From Coriaria nepalensis (Eukaryota > Streptophyta > Magnoliopsida > Cucurbitales > Coriariaceae): a stretch of DNA of 64,000 bases. Location of the stretch: NCBI GenBank assembly GCA_027186245.1, contig CP114498.1, forward strand, positions 3,169,501 to 3,233,500. Reading direction: 5' to 3'. The notes beneath the pieces are model-generated. The model made no database searches, was not told the DNA's origin, and saw only the letters and a list, made by a program, of their open reading frames with translations. Positions 42,654 through 54,706 of the stretch are shown in pieces. The position numbers and the translations under genes were made by a program. Numbering within the stretch: the stretch's first letter is position 1; the number at the start of each line of letters is the position of its first letter.

Positions 42654-44417
42654 TCACAATGAAAAATTGGTGATGCAAAATGAATCTAAGTCGCCGAAAA
42701 TACTGTCATCAGTACCGTCGATGTAGGAGCTGGCGCCAGATGATCTAGAATAGTCCTCGCAATCAAACAATGTTTGTATACCGTCGGGAAAACTCCCTCT
42801 AACAGGTAGGTCCGACTGTGGGGCCCCTACTTGCTGTACTGGACAGTATTCATGATCATGATCATGACCAACGGCAGGCGATGAACTGTCCAAGTATATA
42901 TCCTCCAACTTTGATGATTGCAGTAAAATCCCCAGTGCAGTACCTCCTGGGTATTGCTCTAAATTACCGTTTGCCATTTCCAATGAGTTGACGTCGTCGC
43001 CATTGACGGAAATTGGTTGAAGATTCTGAGCGTTACTAGAATCGCCATTCGAGTCGTTAGGATTTACGATCTTGACGTAACGACCCAGGTCAAAGTTTGT
43101 AACGGCGTTAGGTCCACGGTACTCTATGGCTGCCATGTCATATGCCGTCGCTGCTTCTTCTTCTGTTGCTAATAATTACATTTGGATTTTAAAAAAAAAT
43201 AATAATGAGACAAATTTTCCTATGTCAAAAGATTTTAGTTAAAAAAAAAAAACAAAAAGAATTAAATTAGCATGCAAATTTCGGTGGGGAAGTTGAGAAT
43301 TGAACGTAATTTTCAAAGGGGCTTGAATGAAAACGGTTGAGTGTTTGGTGATCTACATCTCAACTAATTTGGTCTTATATGTAAGAATTTTTTTCCCTTG
43401 AATTTTAATAATAATTTTAAATTATTTTATTTTATTTTATTTATTTATTTTTGTAAAAAAAAAAAGAAAATGGATGTGACGTGGAGATAGACTAGCAAAT
43501 CTTACGTCTAATTTAATAATAAGGGAAAAAGTATAATGAATTTTTTGAGTTCATTTTTATTATAATAAATCTCTTAAAACTATATATAAATATAATTAAT
43601 ATGTTGATATAAAATTTTATTATCATAATTTTTTATAATTATTTTTTTTTTATCTATTTTAATTAATTTATACATCTGTGTTAATATTGGCCAACATTTT
43701 AAACTTCTTAAATCCTGAATTTATCTTTTTTTTTTTAATATATATTTATAATTCTAAAATTTTTATTTTCTTTCCGTAATTTTTTTAAAACCCCAATTCC
43801 ATTTATCAAGATCAAAACTCCACTAATGGATTTAGGATTAAAATGGAGAAAAAAAAATTAACTAAGGGGAAGAAATAATAAATCTTAAAGTTATAAATAG
43901 AAAAAAATAAAGAAAAATAAATAAATTCAAGATTTAAAAAATTTAAAATATCGACCACATGAACATCACATCACATCACATGTCAATTATATGGAAAAAT
44001 CTATTAAAATTGATGAAAATATAATTATAAAATTCTTTATAATAAAATTTTATATCAAAATATTTATTATAACTATACAAATTTAAAGAGATTTATTATA
44101 ATAAAAGTGAATTTCAGAATTATTAATACTTTCCCGCTTAATAATATTTGTAGGGTATGAGAAGACAAACAATATCATTTTATAAGAATAGAATCAGAAC
44201 ATTCATGACTATTAAACAATGAGCCTATGAATATTAGTTAAAATATATGATTGTGTGACTTTATGCATAAAGTCAAGAGTTAACTAGTATTAATTACTCT
44301 ATCTCGTTAACTTAATGAAAGGGACGTTCTTGATTGATCATTATACGTATAGGTCAAATCTCGAACTACTTACGATTTTCGATTTCGTTTCTTGGTAGCC
44401 AAACTGGTTTTAAGACA

Positions 44418-44452
<35 letters not shown>

Positions 44453-46213
44453 AGAAGATGACAAAAACATAAATAAATACCGTATGTGCCAAGGTAGAGA
44501 TATTTGCTGCCAATTACTCTGCCGATGCGCGCTTCCCATCTACCATTACTGTGGTGTCTGTACGTATATATATATATAGTACACAAGAAATTAAGTCACA
44601 GAAATTAAATATTTCACCAAAAATTAAATAAATAAAATAATTGAGGAAGCAATTGGTATAAAGTATAGAGAGATTAATTGGCGGTAGTAAGTAGGACCTG
44701 TTATATTTACATTCACATTCACATTTATTATAACTTGTATTTTTTGTCATATTTCGTCCTCAAATTCTCTCTTTTTATGTATGTAGATATGCTCATTAAT
44801 ATTTAACTATATAGTATTACAACTGATAGTTTACATTTGCATGAGAAATATATAATGTCACGAAGCTTGAATTTAATTTCTAATTCCTTTTTTTTTTTTT
44901 TTAATTGTTAATGTCATTAGCATGGAGGCACAATATTGTCATACTAACTAGGAGAGAGGTAGCCACATCAATAAACAAGTACAAAAAAAAAAAGAAATTA
45001 AGAAAATTAATTATATATATAATTAATTTAATATATATACCTGGCTACGCCTCTATATTTTGAGACACCTCGAGAGAATCCATTGCTTTTTCTATAAATT
45101 AATTTCATGTTACTCATGAATTATATATATATATATATATATATATAATAACTAAATAAATTCAAAGTATAATTCAAAATTGTATTTAATAAAAAATATT
45201 GGAATTAACAAATCTAAAATAAAATAAAATAAAATAAATACCATCTACCTCCTCAATGATCCAATGTATTCTTCCTTTGATTGGGTATCCATTTCTTTAA
45301 GATCCTCTTCATACGTGGATAACTATAATTAATTAAAAACAATTAAAAAAAATCAAAATTAAGAAAATAAATAAATAAAAATAAAATAGAAGGGGTTAAA
45401 TTAAGGTAGAAGAGTTACAGGGAAATTAAGGAGAGTTTGATGCCCCCAGTACTTCAATGCAGCCAAGTCATAAGCATGTCCCGCCGCTTCTTCATCATCA
45501 TATGCTCCTAACCATATCAACACCATATCTCACTTTATTTACCACACTCTTCGAGCTACTCTAAATTCATCACTACTTTTTCTTTATCTTTTTTCGAATT
45601 TTTGAAAAACTTTAGTTGAGAAGTTAAAATTATTACCTAAATACACTGCACTTCATCACGTGTTGAATTTGATCCGCCAAAAACACCACGAATAAGGTCA
45701 TAGAGGAAATCAGTAATTGAAAAAGATGACCAGAAAATTTGAAAAATGGTGAAGATGAAGAAGAAGAAGAAGAAGATACTAGAACCTTGTCTTCCTTTCT
45801 TGCTCAATGACTCGTTCCAGGAATTCTTATCCCACAAATGAGCCTCATACCTTCCCGTCCATCGATGCCTGATTAATTTAAGAGATTTCAAACCAATTTT
45901 TAACAAATTAGCATTCCAAATTTCCATTTTGATCATCGATTTGAACCAGAAATTCAGAAAACAGAGAGGAAGAAAATGAAATCGATCTCTTCACTGTCCA
46001 CCATGAACAATGCAGCTGAATTAATTCTAACCTTGTGACGCCGCGGAAGACAGAGCTGCGCTTGGCAGGGGCGTCGCGCGGTAGGCCCTTGCGTGTTCTC
46101 TTAATTCCGACGACCTTCATCTCTTGATCGTTCCTATCATCAATCTTGCTGTTGATCATTTCAGTATTACTACTCCCACTCTGCTTCCGGCTTATCTGTA
46201 AGATTTTCGCCAT
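42654..46213 (-). CDS. double-AP2 transcription factor, WRI3/WRI4 (ADAP) type
   Basis: Nuclear AP2-family regulator of the WRINKLED group, whose members activate fatty-acid synthesis genes or act in ABA responses. Eight exons: 46213-46032, 45868-45786, 45645-45637 (9 nt), 45507-45419, 45322-45249, 45091-45041, 44557-44481 and 43168-42654, totalling 1080 nt and 359 aa. The first AP2 domain starts [20 protein letters not shown] and the second [20 protein letters not shown]; between them is [20 protein letters not shown]. The microexon encodes the VYL of the first domain. HHSNGRW replaces the commoner HHHNGRW. The short acidic tail with [20 protein letters not shown] resembles ADAP/WRI3, not the longer PEST-rich tail of WRI1. 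The start is [10 protein letters not shown]; an upstream in-frame Met at 46261 lies in a GA-rich leader and is unlikely. Confidence 0.9.
43522..44137. mobile_element. MULE-type MITE in the last intron of the AP2 gene
   Basis: The two ends are inverted repeats of about 110 bp: AGGGAAAAAGTATAATGAAT... at the left and ...ATTCAGAATTATTAATACTT TCCCGC at the right, with the inner blocks TTTTATTATAATAAATCTCT and GATATAAAATTTTATTAT present in both arms. It is flanked by the identical 9-bp sequence TTAATAATA (43513-43521 and 44138-44146). Long inverted ends and a 9-bp duplication are Mutator-like features. No coding capacity. Confidence 0.75.
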
Positions 46214-48246
46214 TAATGTCGAAGTTTTCACGAAGTGAGAGAGAGAGAGAGAGAGAATCAATCTGGTATTTGAAGAAGTGTGCGTGAGAAAGAGAGGCAG
46301 TTACATGAAACAAATTATTAAATAATTCAGCCAGTAATCAGGAAAATAATGGTTTTAGGAGAAGACGGCTGAGCAGGAAGATGGTTAGTATTTATTGGTT
46401 AGAATGAAACGCTGTTTTTTCTGATTTCTTTTATTTATATATATTTTATTATTATTTTTATTTATTTTATTTATTTTTTATTTATTTTTTCTTCAGATGG
46501 TGGATTCAAGATTGTATTAAATTAGCTAATTTTATTGGTAGCCTACTAGGCTATCGAGTAAAGTAATTACCGCAGTTATTGATGCAACATGTGGTTAATT
46601 TTTTCCACATTTATAAGGTAATTTATTTATTTACTGCAGACGTAAATTACTATTTACATGGCTATATATGCAAACGAAATTATATCACTCGCTCTTTAAC
46701 CCAATATAAAATTAACATGTGTGCATATGTAAAGTCCAACATCACCTCGGTAACTATGATAAGTACAACTCCACGATTTTTTCTTTTTTCTTTTTCTTTT
46801 ATATTAATTTTTAATATTAAATTATTATTGATATTAAAAATGTAATCTATTTTTCTTTTAAGATTAATTTTAATAATTAATTTTAAAAAATATTTTTCAC
46901 TTAAAAACTTATGTATTCCAATCATATGTTTAAACTTTACTCAAATTTAAAAAAAAAAAATATATATATATATATATATATCTTATAATTATTTAATTTC
47001 ACATCTTTCTTAATTTAATATTTATGCTATGATGTCACATACAAACTACTACATATACTAAACGCTTTAAATTTAAATTTGTATAGTACATTTTATTAAT
47101 TTGGACATTTTAGTCCAGCACAATTTCAAAGTCTTTTTATAATAATGCCAAAACTTTAGGATTGATTATATTTATACGCTAAATTAATTTATTTTAATTA
47201 TATATAAAAATTAATATAATAATATAAAACTATTACATGAAGTTGAGAAGGTTAGTTCAACTTGAATATTAGATCACCAAATTTTATTTTATTTTATTTT
47301 ATTTAAATAAATATATCATTGTATTTCCCCTTTTGGGCTGATATGTAATTCCTTGGGTTAATAAATTATAGGGGATACGGAGCCGCCCACAAAGTCCAAG
47401 AGGCCACACCAGTCTTTCAACTGGGCTCAGGATTAGTTGGGAAATTGGGCTTAGCTAAGGAGAAGATGGATGAGATTTTTTTTTTGTTTTTTTAATAAGA
47501 GATTTTATTTTAAAAGATTAATATATATATATATATAAGAATAGAAAAGGATTATAAACTTAAAATATTTAAATAAATCCAAAAAATATAAATAGTATTT
47601 AATACTTTTATCTTAGAAAATAAACCATAAAAAATACATACTCCAAATATTTTCTCTTTATGAACAAAACTCATAAAATCCAAACAAATACTATCAAAAT
47701 ATTAGGATTGTAAATTCCCGATACAAATAAGGATGAGTATTGGATAAGACATTAGTACATTCAATTCAACCTTAATGGATATTTATATTTTTAGATCGGA
47801 TTTGATATCTGATATGATAGAAAAAAATTAATGAATCTAATATGACATAAAATAGATTTGATTTTTTAAATTTTGATCTTTTTTTAAATAATTTAAAGTT
47901 ATAATTTATTCTATGTAAGGTTTAAAATATGAAGATTATGAAAATTGTATTTAATTTGAGGGACTAATTTTGAGATATAAATTAAAATTTAAACTTCAAA
48001 TGATATATATTATTATGTAATTGTAACAAAACCAATAATAATGATTTAAAATCTAATACATATTAATCTCGCCTTAGAATGAAGAATTTCGTGAAGGAAC
48101 ATAAAATAGAGACATATGCATTATGGTTTATGTTTTACTAGTTTAGAATATTTGTTCATTTTTCATTTCTTTTGTATTATCGATGATATGGATGCCGGAG
48201 AGGAGATGAGAGGGAGTGAAGAGAAGAGGAGGGATGTGGTTGTTTC
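46214..48246. other. intergenic, AP2 gene promoter and AT-rich DNA
   Basis: The first few hundred bases are the AP2 promoter/leader with a GA tract (46240-46256). The rest is AT-rich with poly-A/TA tracts (46946-46982; 47520-47537). No gene seen; the open frames at 46579-46925 are low-complexity. Confidence 0.45.
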
Positions 48247-50133
48247 TGTTGGAAAAAATAGTTCGAAACCACATATCCGAAGCGAATAGTTAGTCTTAGT
48301 ATATAATAAAAAAAATTTTAAAAATGTTTTAGCAATCTTTTATATATATATATAAATTAATCCTACGTCTATACGAATAGATCATACTTTTGCTTACGTG
48401 AATCGATGGTCGAGTGTCACACCATGATCTTCTAAGTATATCCTTAATACAATAAAACGTGAGTGGACACGTAGAGATGGTAAAATTTTCTTTTTCTTTT
48501 TCTCTCAGAAAAATCTCTACATCACAAAACTTCTTCTAAATAATTAGAATAAGATGTATTTATAAAACTCCATTAGATATTTTGATTAATTTAAACTCTT
48601 TAAATTAATTAAACTGATAATACAATTATGATAACATGATCATCAGATGATATCTTTGATATGATTAAATCTTTTCAATTTTATTTAAAATATAGTTTTA
48701 TCTATTTTAAATCATATCATCAGTTTAATGATATATTTGATAAGATCAAATTTTTTCAAATCTTCTAACATAAAATCTTATTAATTTTAAACTATATCAT
48801 CTTTTTATGATATATTTAATTTAGTCAAACATATTCAAATATTATTTAAAATAAAATCTCATATATTTTAAATAAAAAATATATCTTACTTGAATTTTAA
48901 ATTAATTTAAATTTAATTTACCTAATTTTAATATTAAATTAATATATTATATCAATTTAATATTATATATAATCTATTTAATTCAAAATCAAATATATTA
49001 TTATTTAATTAAATAATTCAGAATTTCATTATTTAAATACATATTTTAATAATTAATTCCTTAAATAATGAATTAACATTAATTATCTCATAATTATAAA
49101 TTTGCCCTAAAAAATTATTTTCTTGCAAATAAGTCATTTTTCAACATTTTCCATTCTTACCCTATGTAGTATTTTATAGAAGCCACCTAGGGACCATGAA
49201 CCTATAATTCCAAACTCCAATAAATTAAATTATTAATCAAACTCTTTAATCTAATAAATCTTAATTTATTAATCTCAATATTATTCTACTAAAAATATGA
49301 TATTGCACTTTTGCAATTATAGAACATATTTACTGAACAATCTCTAGTAGTCTATTAATATAATCATTCATTCAATTATCTAAAAATTGATTCATAATTA
49401 GAACTAGTCAAAATTACTGTTTTACCCATATAATTATTTTTTTTATCCTTAAGTATTATAATTCACTAGTGAATGGTCAAATTATAACTTGAGTATAAAT
49501 TTAAGCTCAAAACCATTCTGTTTCAGAATTAATCCTTAAGGGAACCAATATATAATCTTCTATGAAGAAGGTTTGGATTTTATATTTGTAAATCATGTTT
49601 CCAGCCATTTATCTCAATGAATCTCTAAAACAAAAGTCTTGGGCTTGTTTTACAAACAAACTGTTACAAGTAAATCAAAAGATATAGTTGACATAAACAT
49701 TAGTTTATGACTACTCAGAATTCAGATTGTTCTGCATATGATCATCATTTAATATGAATTTAATTCTTTATAGTAAGCGGTATTTTAATAAAAAATTAAT
49801 TCATATCGAGTCTTGTCTTATATAATCCAATTATATAAATCATTTCTACTAAGATGTCTATCTACATTAGTGATCCAGATATAGATCATATGCATTCATA
49901 ATGCTAGAGGACTGTACTAGCAGCCGCTATATTAAAGATTTTATATTTTAATATATTGCAGACAATTTAATTTATTATCTATAATCTTAATCTTCTTATA
50001 CTAATACAAGATTATAATCACATTAATAAATTTAGAATTTTTTGATATTTATTTATATTATTAATAATAATATTTTTACAATAATTATATATATAATATT
50101 ATTTTTATTAATTTTATTAAAATAATAAAATAC
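48247..50133 (+). mobile_element. copia-type LTR, apparently solo or truncated
   Basis: Starts TGTTGGAAAA and runs about 1.8 kb colinear with 62220-64000. Shared blocks include the start box (GAAACCACAT..., GAAGCGAA), TGATCATCAGATGATATCTT (48638 and 62606), AAGGGAACCAATATA(T/C)AATC (49548 and 63491), and a tail with TTCATAATGCTAG / CATTTGTAATGCTAG. TGTTGG starts and GGAAGCG-like boxes are common in plant copia LTRs. I see no primer-binding site, gag or pol after it, and no clear CA end or target duplication, so the right border is approximate. Confidence 0.6.
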
Positions 50134-50974
50134 GGCGTTGCTAAAACAATCTTTGCCACGTATTAGGTTAGGTTTCTTACTTTATTTTTCGGGCATGACT
50201 AGGTTTACTTATTTTTTATTTTTTTCTTAATTTATTATTTATTATTTTTCCTTAATAATCCTATATGCCCGGTATCCGATCGGATTCCCGTTACCTAATA
50301 CATAGGATCAGGGGAAAAGTGAGGTGCAGTTCCAAGCCTGCACTGCATCTAAATTTTGTATTGTAAAAGTTCAAAACTATATTGCATTTATACTTTTTTG
50401 ACACTGCACCATATGATACTGTTTGAATTGTAGCGTGGTACGCGGTTTTTAATTTTTTTTAATGATAAAAAATACTTTATAAATTATATTTAATAAAAAA
50501 AATATATAGCACATGGTTAAATTATTGAATATTTGAAATGATTAAGATAAAAAATAATAAAGGATATCTAAATTTAAAATATAAATTTATCGTAAAAATT
50601 AATAATATCCATTCAACCGATTATTTATTTTTTTCTCTCTCAATGAACTATTTATGAGCTTTTCTTTTTCTACTAGCTATGTTTGGTTACCCAGAAAATC
50701 TAATGGAAATGAGGATTATGTATTGAAAATGTGAAGCTAAATATTTAGTTACCATTTTAAGCACATTTCTCTTTACTTTCCAGCTGCCTTATGAATTATT
50801 GTTTGAAATTTTCATGTGTTTTTACTAATTTCCTGCTAAAATCGGGGAATATAAGCTCAATTGTTTCTGTATTTTGTACTGAGATTGCTTTGATCTAGGT
50901 TTTCATTTCCGAAAGCAAGCTCTGAAATAAATCCACGATCATCTGATTTTGGTTTTTTTTTTCCTCAGATTGAG
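50134..50974. other. hAT-like repeat debris and intron-like flank of captured exon
   Basis: Contains GTGCAGTTCC...GCACTGCATC and ACACTGCACCATATG (50401-50415) with a GTGGTACGCGG block, like old hAT MITEs. From about 50640 the sequence reads like a plant 5' UTR/intron ending in the acceptor TTTCCTCAG (50968) just before the kinase exon. Confidence 0.4.
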
Positions 50975-51240
50975 GAATGGCTAAACAAGTGCAGCTAAAC
51001 AAGCTGCTTCATTTGAGTATGAGCTTCTTGACAGTGATCTCGATCAGCTTAAAATGGTGGTGGTCTCATCAAATCAAATAAGCCTCTGGATTGAGCCTTC
51101 AAGTTTGAAACTAAGACACAGAATTAGAAGGGATAGTTCGGATTTTCTTCAGAATTTTTTTACCTTTTTTTCTTGTTTCTTTTTATTTATTTTTTTATTA
51201 AATATGTCTAAAGGCCTCAACTCACCAAACCAAATATGAC
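50975..51240 (+). pseudogene. captured first exon of a plant protein kinase gene
   Basis: After an acceptor-like TTCCTCAG, ATGGCTAAACAAG begins a frame that, after a local 14-nt duplication (GCTAAACAAG repeated), continues SFEYELLDSDLDQLKMVVVS and WIEPSSLKLRHRIRR. This resembles the N terminus of plant Raf-related or LRR kinases (FEYELLEGDP..LRTVVA; IEP..LKLRHRIGRGPFGDVWLA), just before the glycine-rich loop. The loop is lost: the frame changes to DSSDFLQNFFTFFSCFF and low complexity. No further kinase exons follow. It is flanked by the direct repeat ACACTGCACCATATG (50401-50415, 51242-51256). Confidence 0.5.
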
Positions 51241-52700
51241 CACACTGCACCATATGGTTGATTGCTGAGCCGAATCATAAAATTTTACACTTATAAAATC
51301 TAATAATATCGTATCAAAATATATGATTCGATCGGATTCAGAACGATCATATTTATTTTTATAAAATTTGATACAAATTTAATTAAATTAAATATCTAAT
51401 CTATTTATATATTTATAACTCATTATCTCATCTTTAAACAATCAATCCAAATCAATCTAATCTTTAAATAATTTGCTCATCTCTAAATATAAATATTATC
51501 CTTCTCAGACGATTAGGCCGCAAATCAAGGCCAAAAGTAACTCGAGTTAATCAAACACGTTGATTATTACATCTTCTTCTACAAATCATTACCTTTTGCT
51601 TGCTTCATGGTTTTAACAATTTGTCTTGATTCGTTTCAATTGATTCAGGTTGGCAAGCTGTCATCTTTCCGTGGTTGGTGCGATTTTGCTTCACTTCTCG
51701 TAGATAATTACTTCAACAGAAATTTGATAATTTATGGATAACTTACTATTTTCATCCCAAAGTTTGAAGTGAAGTTTGAAGTTTTCATCTAAAATTAACC
51801 TTTTTTTTCTTTCTTTTTCTTAATTACTTAAAAAAAAAAAATAACAGCAAATAAAAGGCATTTTAAAGTGCTCAATGAGTAAGTACTCCAATAATATGGA
51901 TTTTAACACCTCATCATTTAAAATAATAATATAATTATAATATCGGAAATATTTTATTAATTCTCCCGCTGATTCAAACTATTTCAAAACGTGATTTCAT
52001 GTTTTGTTTTTAACATGTAAATTTTTTTCAATAAATCATAAAAATTAACATGTTATAGATTTATGTCTTAAAAGAGTGTATAGAATGGGGGATATTTTAT
52101 TTTTTATTTTTTTCCTAATGCGAACTTTTGAGAAGGAAATCACAACACGACAACTTTTGGTTGTAATCCTTATCCAAAAAGAAAATAGAGGGCCACATGA
52201 GGACTCTTACGTGTCTAAACATCAGACACGTGCCATGCCAACCAATCAAAATATTTGTCATATTCCCGCCATATTCAAAAGGCGGCGTCGATACAGTCAG
52301 AAGATTACAATCCCGGGCCCACACATTTATCCGTCCAAATGTTCTGCACTTGCAGGTACGTGGCATCACAAAACGCCAAATTTCACACAACGTCACCATC
52401 ACGCCATAAGCACTTTACCAAAAGACGAAAAACACCATCAACACCACTCGACGTCGGCCGCCGTCATCTCTTTCCATATAGGCATATAAGGACATTCTAG
52501 TCTTTTCAGTGATATCGCGTCTCGGTCGCTGTTAGAAAACGTTGCGAAATGTCTACGTCGACTCACTGATTTGGACTCGTCCCCCTTCTGTTTATAAAAC
52601 GACCGAGTTTTTGTTCTTCGTTGACGCCCCATTTTTTATCGGTGAATATCTGGAAAGCTAGCTTGTGCAATTCTCCCCTCTCTCTCTCTCTCTCTTCCAG
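51241..52700. other. intergenic and promoter of the TRF-like gene
   Basis: AT-rich to about 52130, with one old repeat (51245-51490, GATTCGATCGGATTCAGAAC). From 52190 the GC content rises and promoter-like motifs appear: CACGTG in AGACACGTGCC (about 52225-52233), a TATA-like TTTATAAAAC near 52588, and a CT-rich leader (52676-52697) directly before the ATG. Confidence 0.5.
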
Positions 52701-54498
52701 ATGGTTCAGCTAATGGATTTAGCGGCGGAGAAGTGCCTGAAACGGGCCAGATTGAAATTAGAAGGCCGTGATTCGCTCGAAGACCAATTCGGACCTTTTC
52801 TTAAAAGATCCGAACCCGACCCATCTTCACTGGTTTGTCTTCCTTTTGATTTCTCCTGATGTTGTGTTGTGTTGTTTCTTTTTTCTTTTCTTTTTTAATT
52901 TAAATTGATGTTGATAAATAATTTCATAGGGGCAGAAGTGGAGTGATTCAGAAACCAGCTCGAAATCTGTATACAATCCTCTTGAGGAGCCAAGCCCACT
53001 TGGATTGAGTCTGAGAAAAAGCCCATCTCTTCTGGATTTGATCCAGATGAAACTCTTTCAAGAAAAAAAGGGATCGAAATTATCAAGCAAGGCAGGAACA
53101 AGCTCTGTTTCTGATAGTAATAAGCTCAAGGCTTCAAATTTTCCAGCTTTAACCCTAAAAATTGGTACGTGGGAATATAAATCGAGATATGAAGGGGATT
53201 TGGTTGGGAAATGTTACTTTGCAAAGCATAAGCTGGTATGGGAAGTATTAGATGGGAGTCTAAAGAACAAGATTGAAATTCAATGGTCTGATATTGTGGC
53301 TCTTCATGCTACCTACCCAGATGATGGCTTAGGAACTCTCAATGTTATGGTAAATTACCATAGATACCCTCATCATCCAATTCATATAAATTTTTTTGAC
53401 GTCAAGGACCTAAACAAAGTGGCAATTATCTATACTCATTAATCAAATCAAATGATTGGTGATGATGATTCTCAACTCATCACGTCTAAGTTTGATTTAC
53501 ATTCGATCACCCTACTATTTTCCTTTTTACATTTTATCCGGAACATGTATTGGTATAATGATATTTATAATGTTTTTTCAACAGTTGGCAAGACCACCTC
53601 TGTTCTTCAGAGAAACCAATCCTCAACCTAGAAAACACACCTTATGGCAAGCAACCTCGGACTTTACTGGCGGTCAAGCTACCATACACAAGTGGGTTTT
53701 TTTTTCCTTCAAGTAATTTAGTTTATATGTTAATGTTGTGACTGGAACTTGAATGTCTTTTACAGGCAACATTTTCTGCAGTGTTCACAAGGGTCATTAG
53801 GGAAGCACTTTGAGAAGCTTATCCAATGTGATCCTCGTCTCAACTTTCTTAGCAAGCAGCCAGAGACGGTGTTAGAATGTCCATATTTCAAAGCTCCGAT
53901 CGACTCTGCTCTTGGGCTCGACCCGATAATGGCCGAAGAGCCAACTGCTTTATTCACCTTAGGGGAAGCTGTGGGCCCACCAACTTCTTCGACCCGTGAG
54001 AGCTCAGAGCTACCAGGCAAAAAATGGGATCAGATAAAAGTTCCCGGAATTCACCCATCACTGTCGATAAGCAATTTAGCTTGCCATATCGAACACTGCA
54101 TATCACAACAGGCAAACTCTTCTGGACATAAAGAACAACAAAGCAGAGATGATATATTGGAGGAGATCGCTCAGTATCTGCTTGGTGATTCTCAGTTTGC
54201 TTCTTCTTCGGCTGCTTCAGCCGAGCAGTCTTTAATGTTGAGGGTGAATTCACTGTGGTGTCTTCTGCAGAAGGATGCTCCTGTTGCTGGACTGAACGCG
54301 CAAGGCCAAGGCAACAAGGGATTTTGTGGAGGCGATGATAGTGAGAATAATAATGGAGAGGGTTTTGATGCAAGTGGGAGTAGAGCAATGACGAGGAAGG
54401 ATTCGATTGGGGAGTTTCTGCTTCATCTTCCGAGAATAACTTCTCTTCCTCACTTTTTGTCTAACCTGTCTGAAGATTTTAGCAGTCGAGCTAGATAA
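52701..54498 (+). CDS. plant-specific TRF-like protein (TRF-like 8-type), function unknown
   Basis: Four exons, 52701-52832, 52930-53349, 53585-53691 and 53766-54498, giving 463 aa. The N terminus MVQLMDLAAEKCLKRARLKL is followed by LGLSLRKSPSLLDLIQMKLF. The conserved central domain reads IGTWEYKSRYEGDLVGKCYF, then KIEIQWSDIVALHATYPDDG, LARPPLFFRETNPQPRKHTL, WQATSDFTGGQATIHKQHFL and GKHFEKLIQCDPRLNFLSKQ. Plant databases usually label this family TRF-like although no Myb/telobox is visible here. The C-terminal half is Ser/Gln-rich with a small helical segment (LACHIEHCISQQ) and ends in EFLLHLPRITSLPHFLSNLS. No signal peptide or membrane segment. Molecular role unknown; probably nuclear. The ATG is directly after a CT-rich leader. 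Confidence 0.85.
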
Positions 54499-54706
54499 AC
54501 GAAATAATAGTGTAATCAATAATACCGACTTGTTGCCCCCACCTTTGTGTGAATATGGTAATGGAAATATTTCCTCTTCAGCAAAGAAGGAAAAAAAAAA
54601 AAAATCGAGCATTAAAAGATGAGGGGAATTTTTTTAATAGAAACTGACAAAGAAAGCTAATGATGAGACTTATCATTAAGTTGATGAATATAATATTTGG
54701 GATGTT

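Noticed and set aside
52076..52632. Cluster of overlapping 60-137 aa frames on both strands
   Set aside because: Promoter region of the TRF-like gene; frames contradict each other and show no domain.
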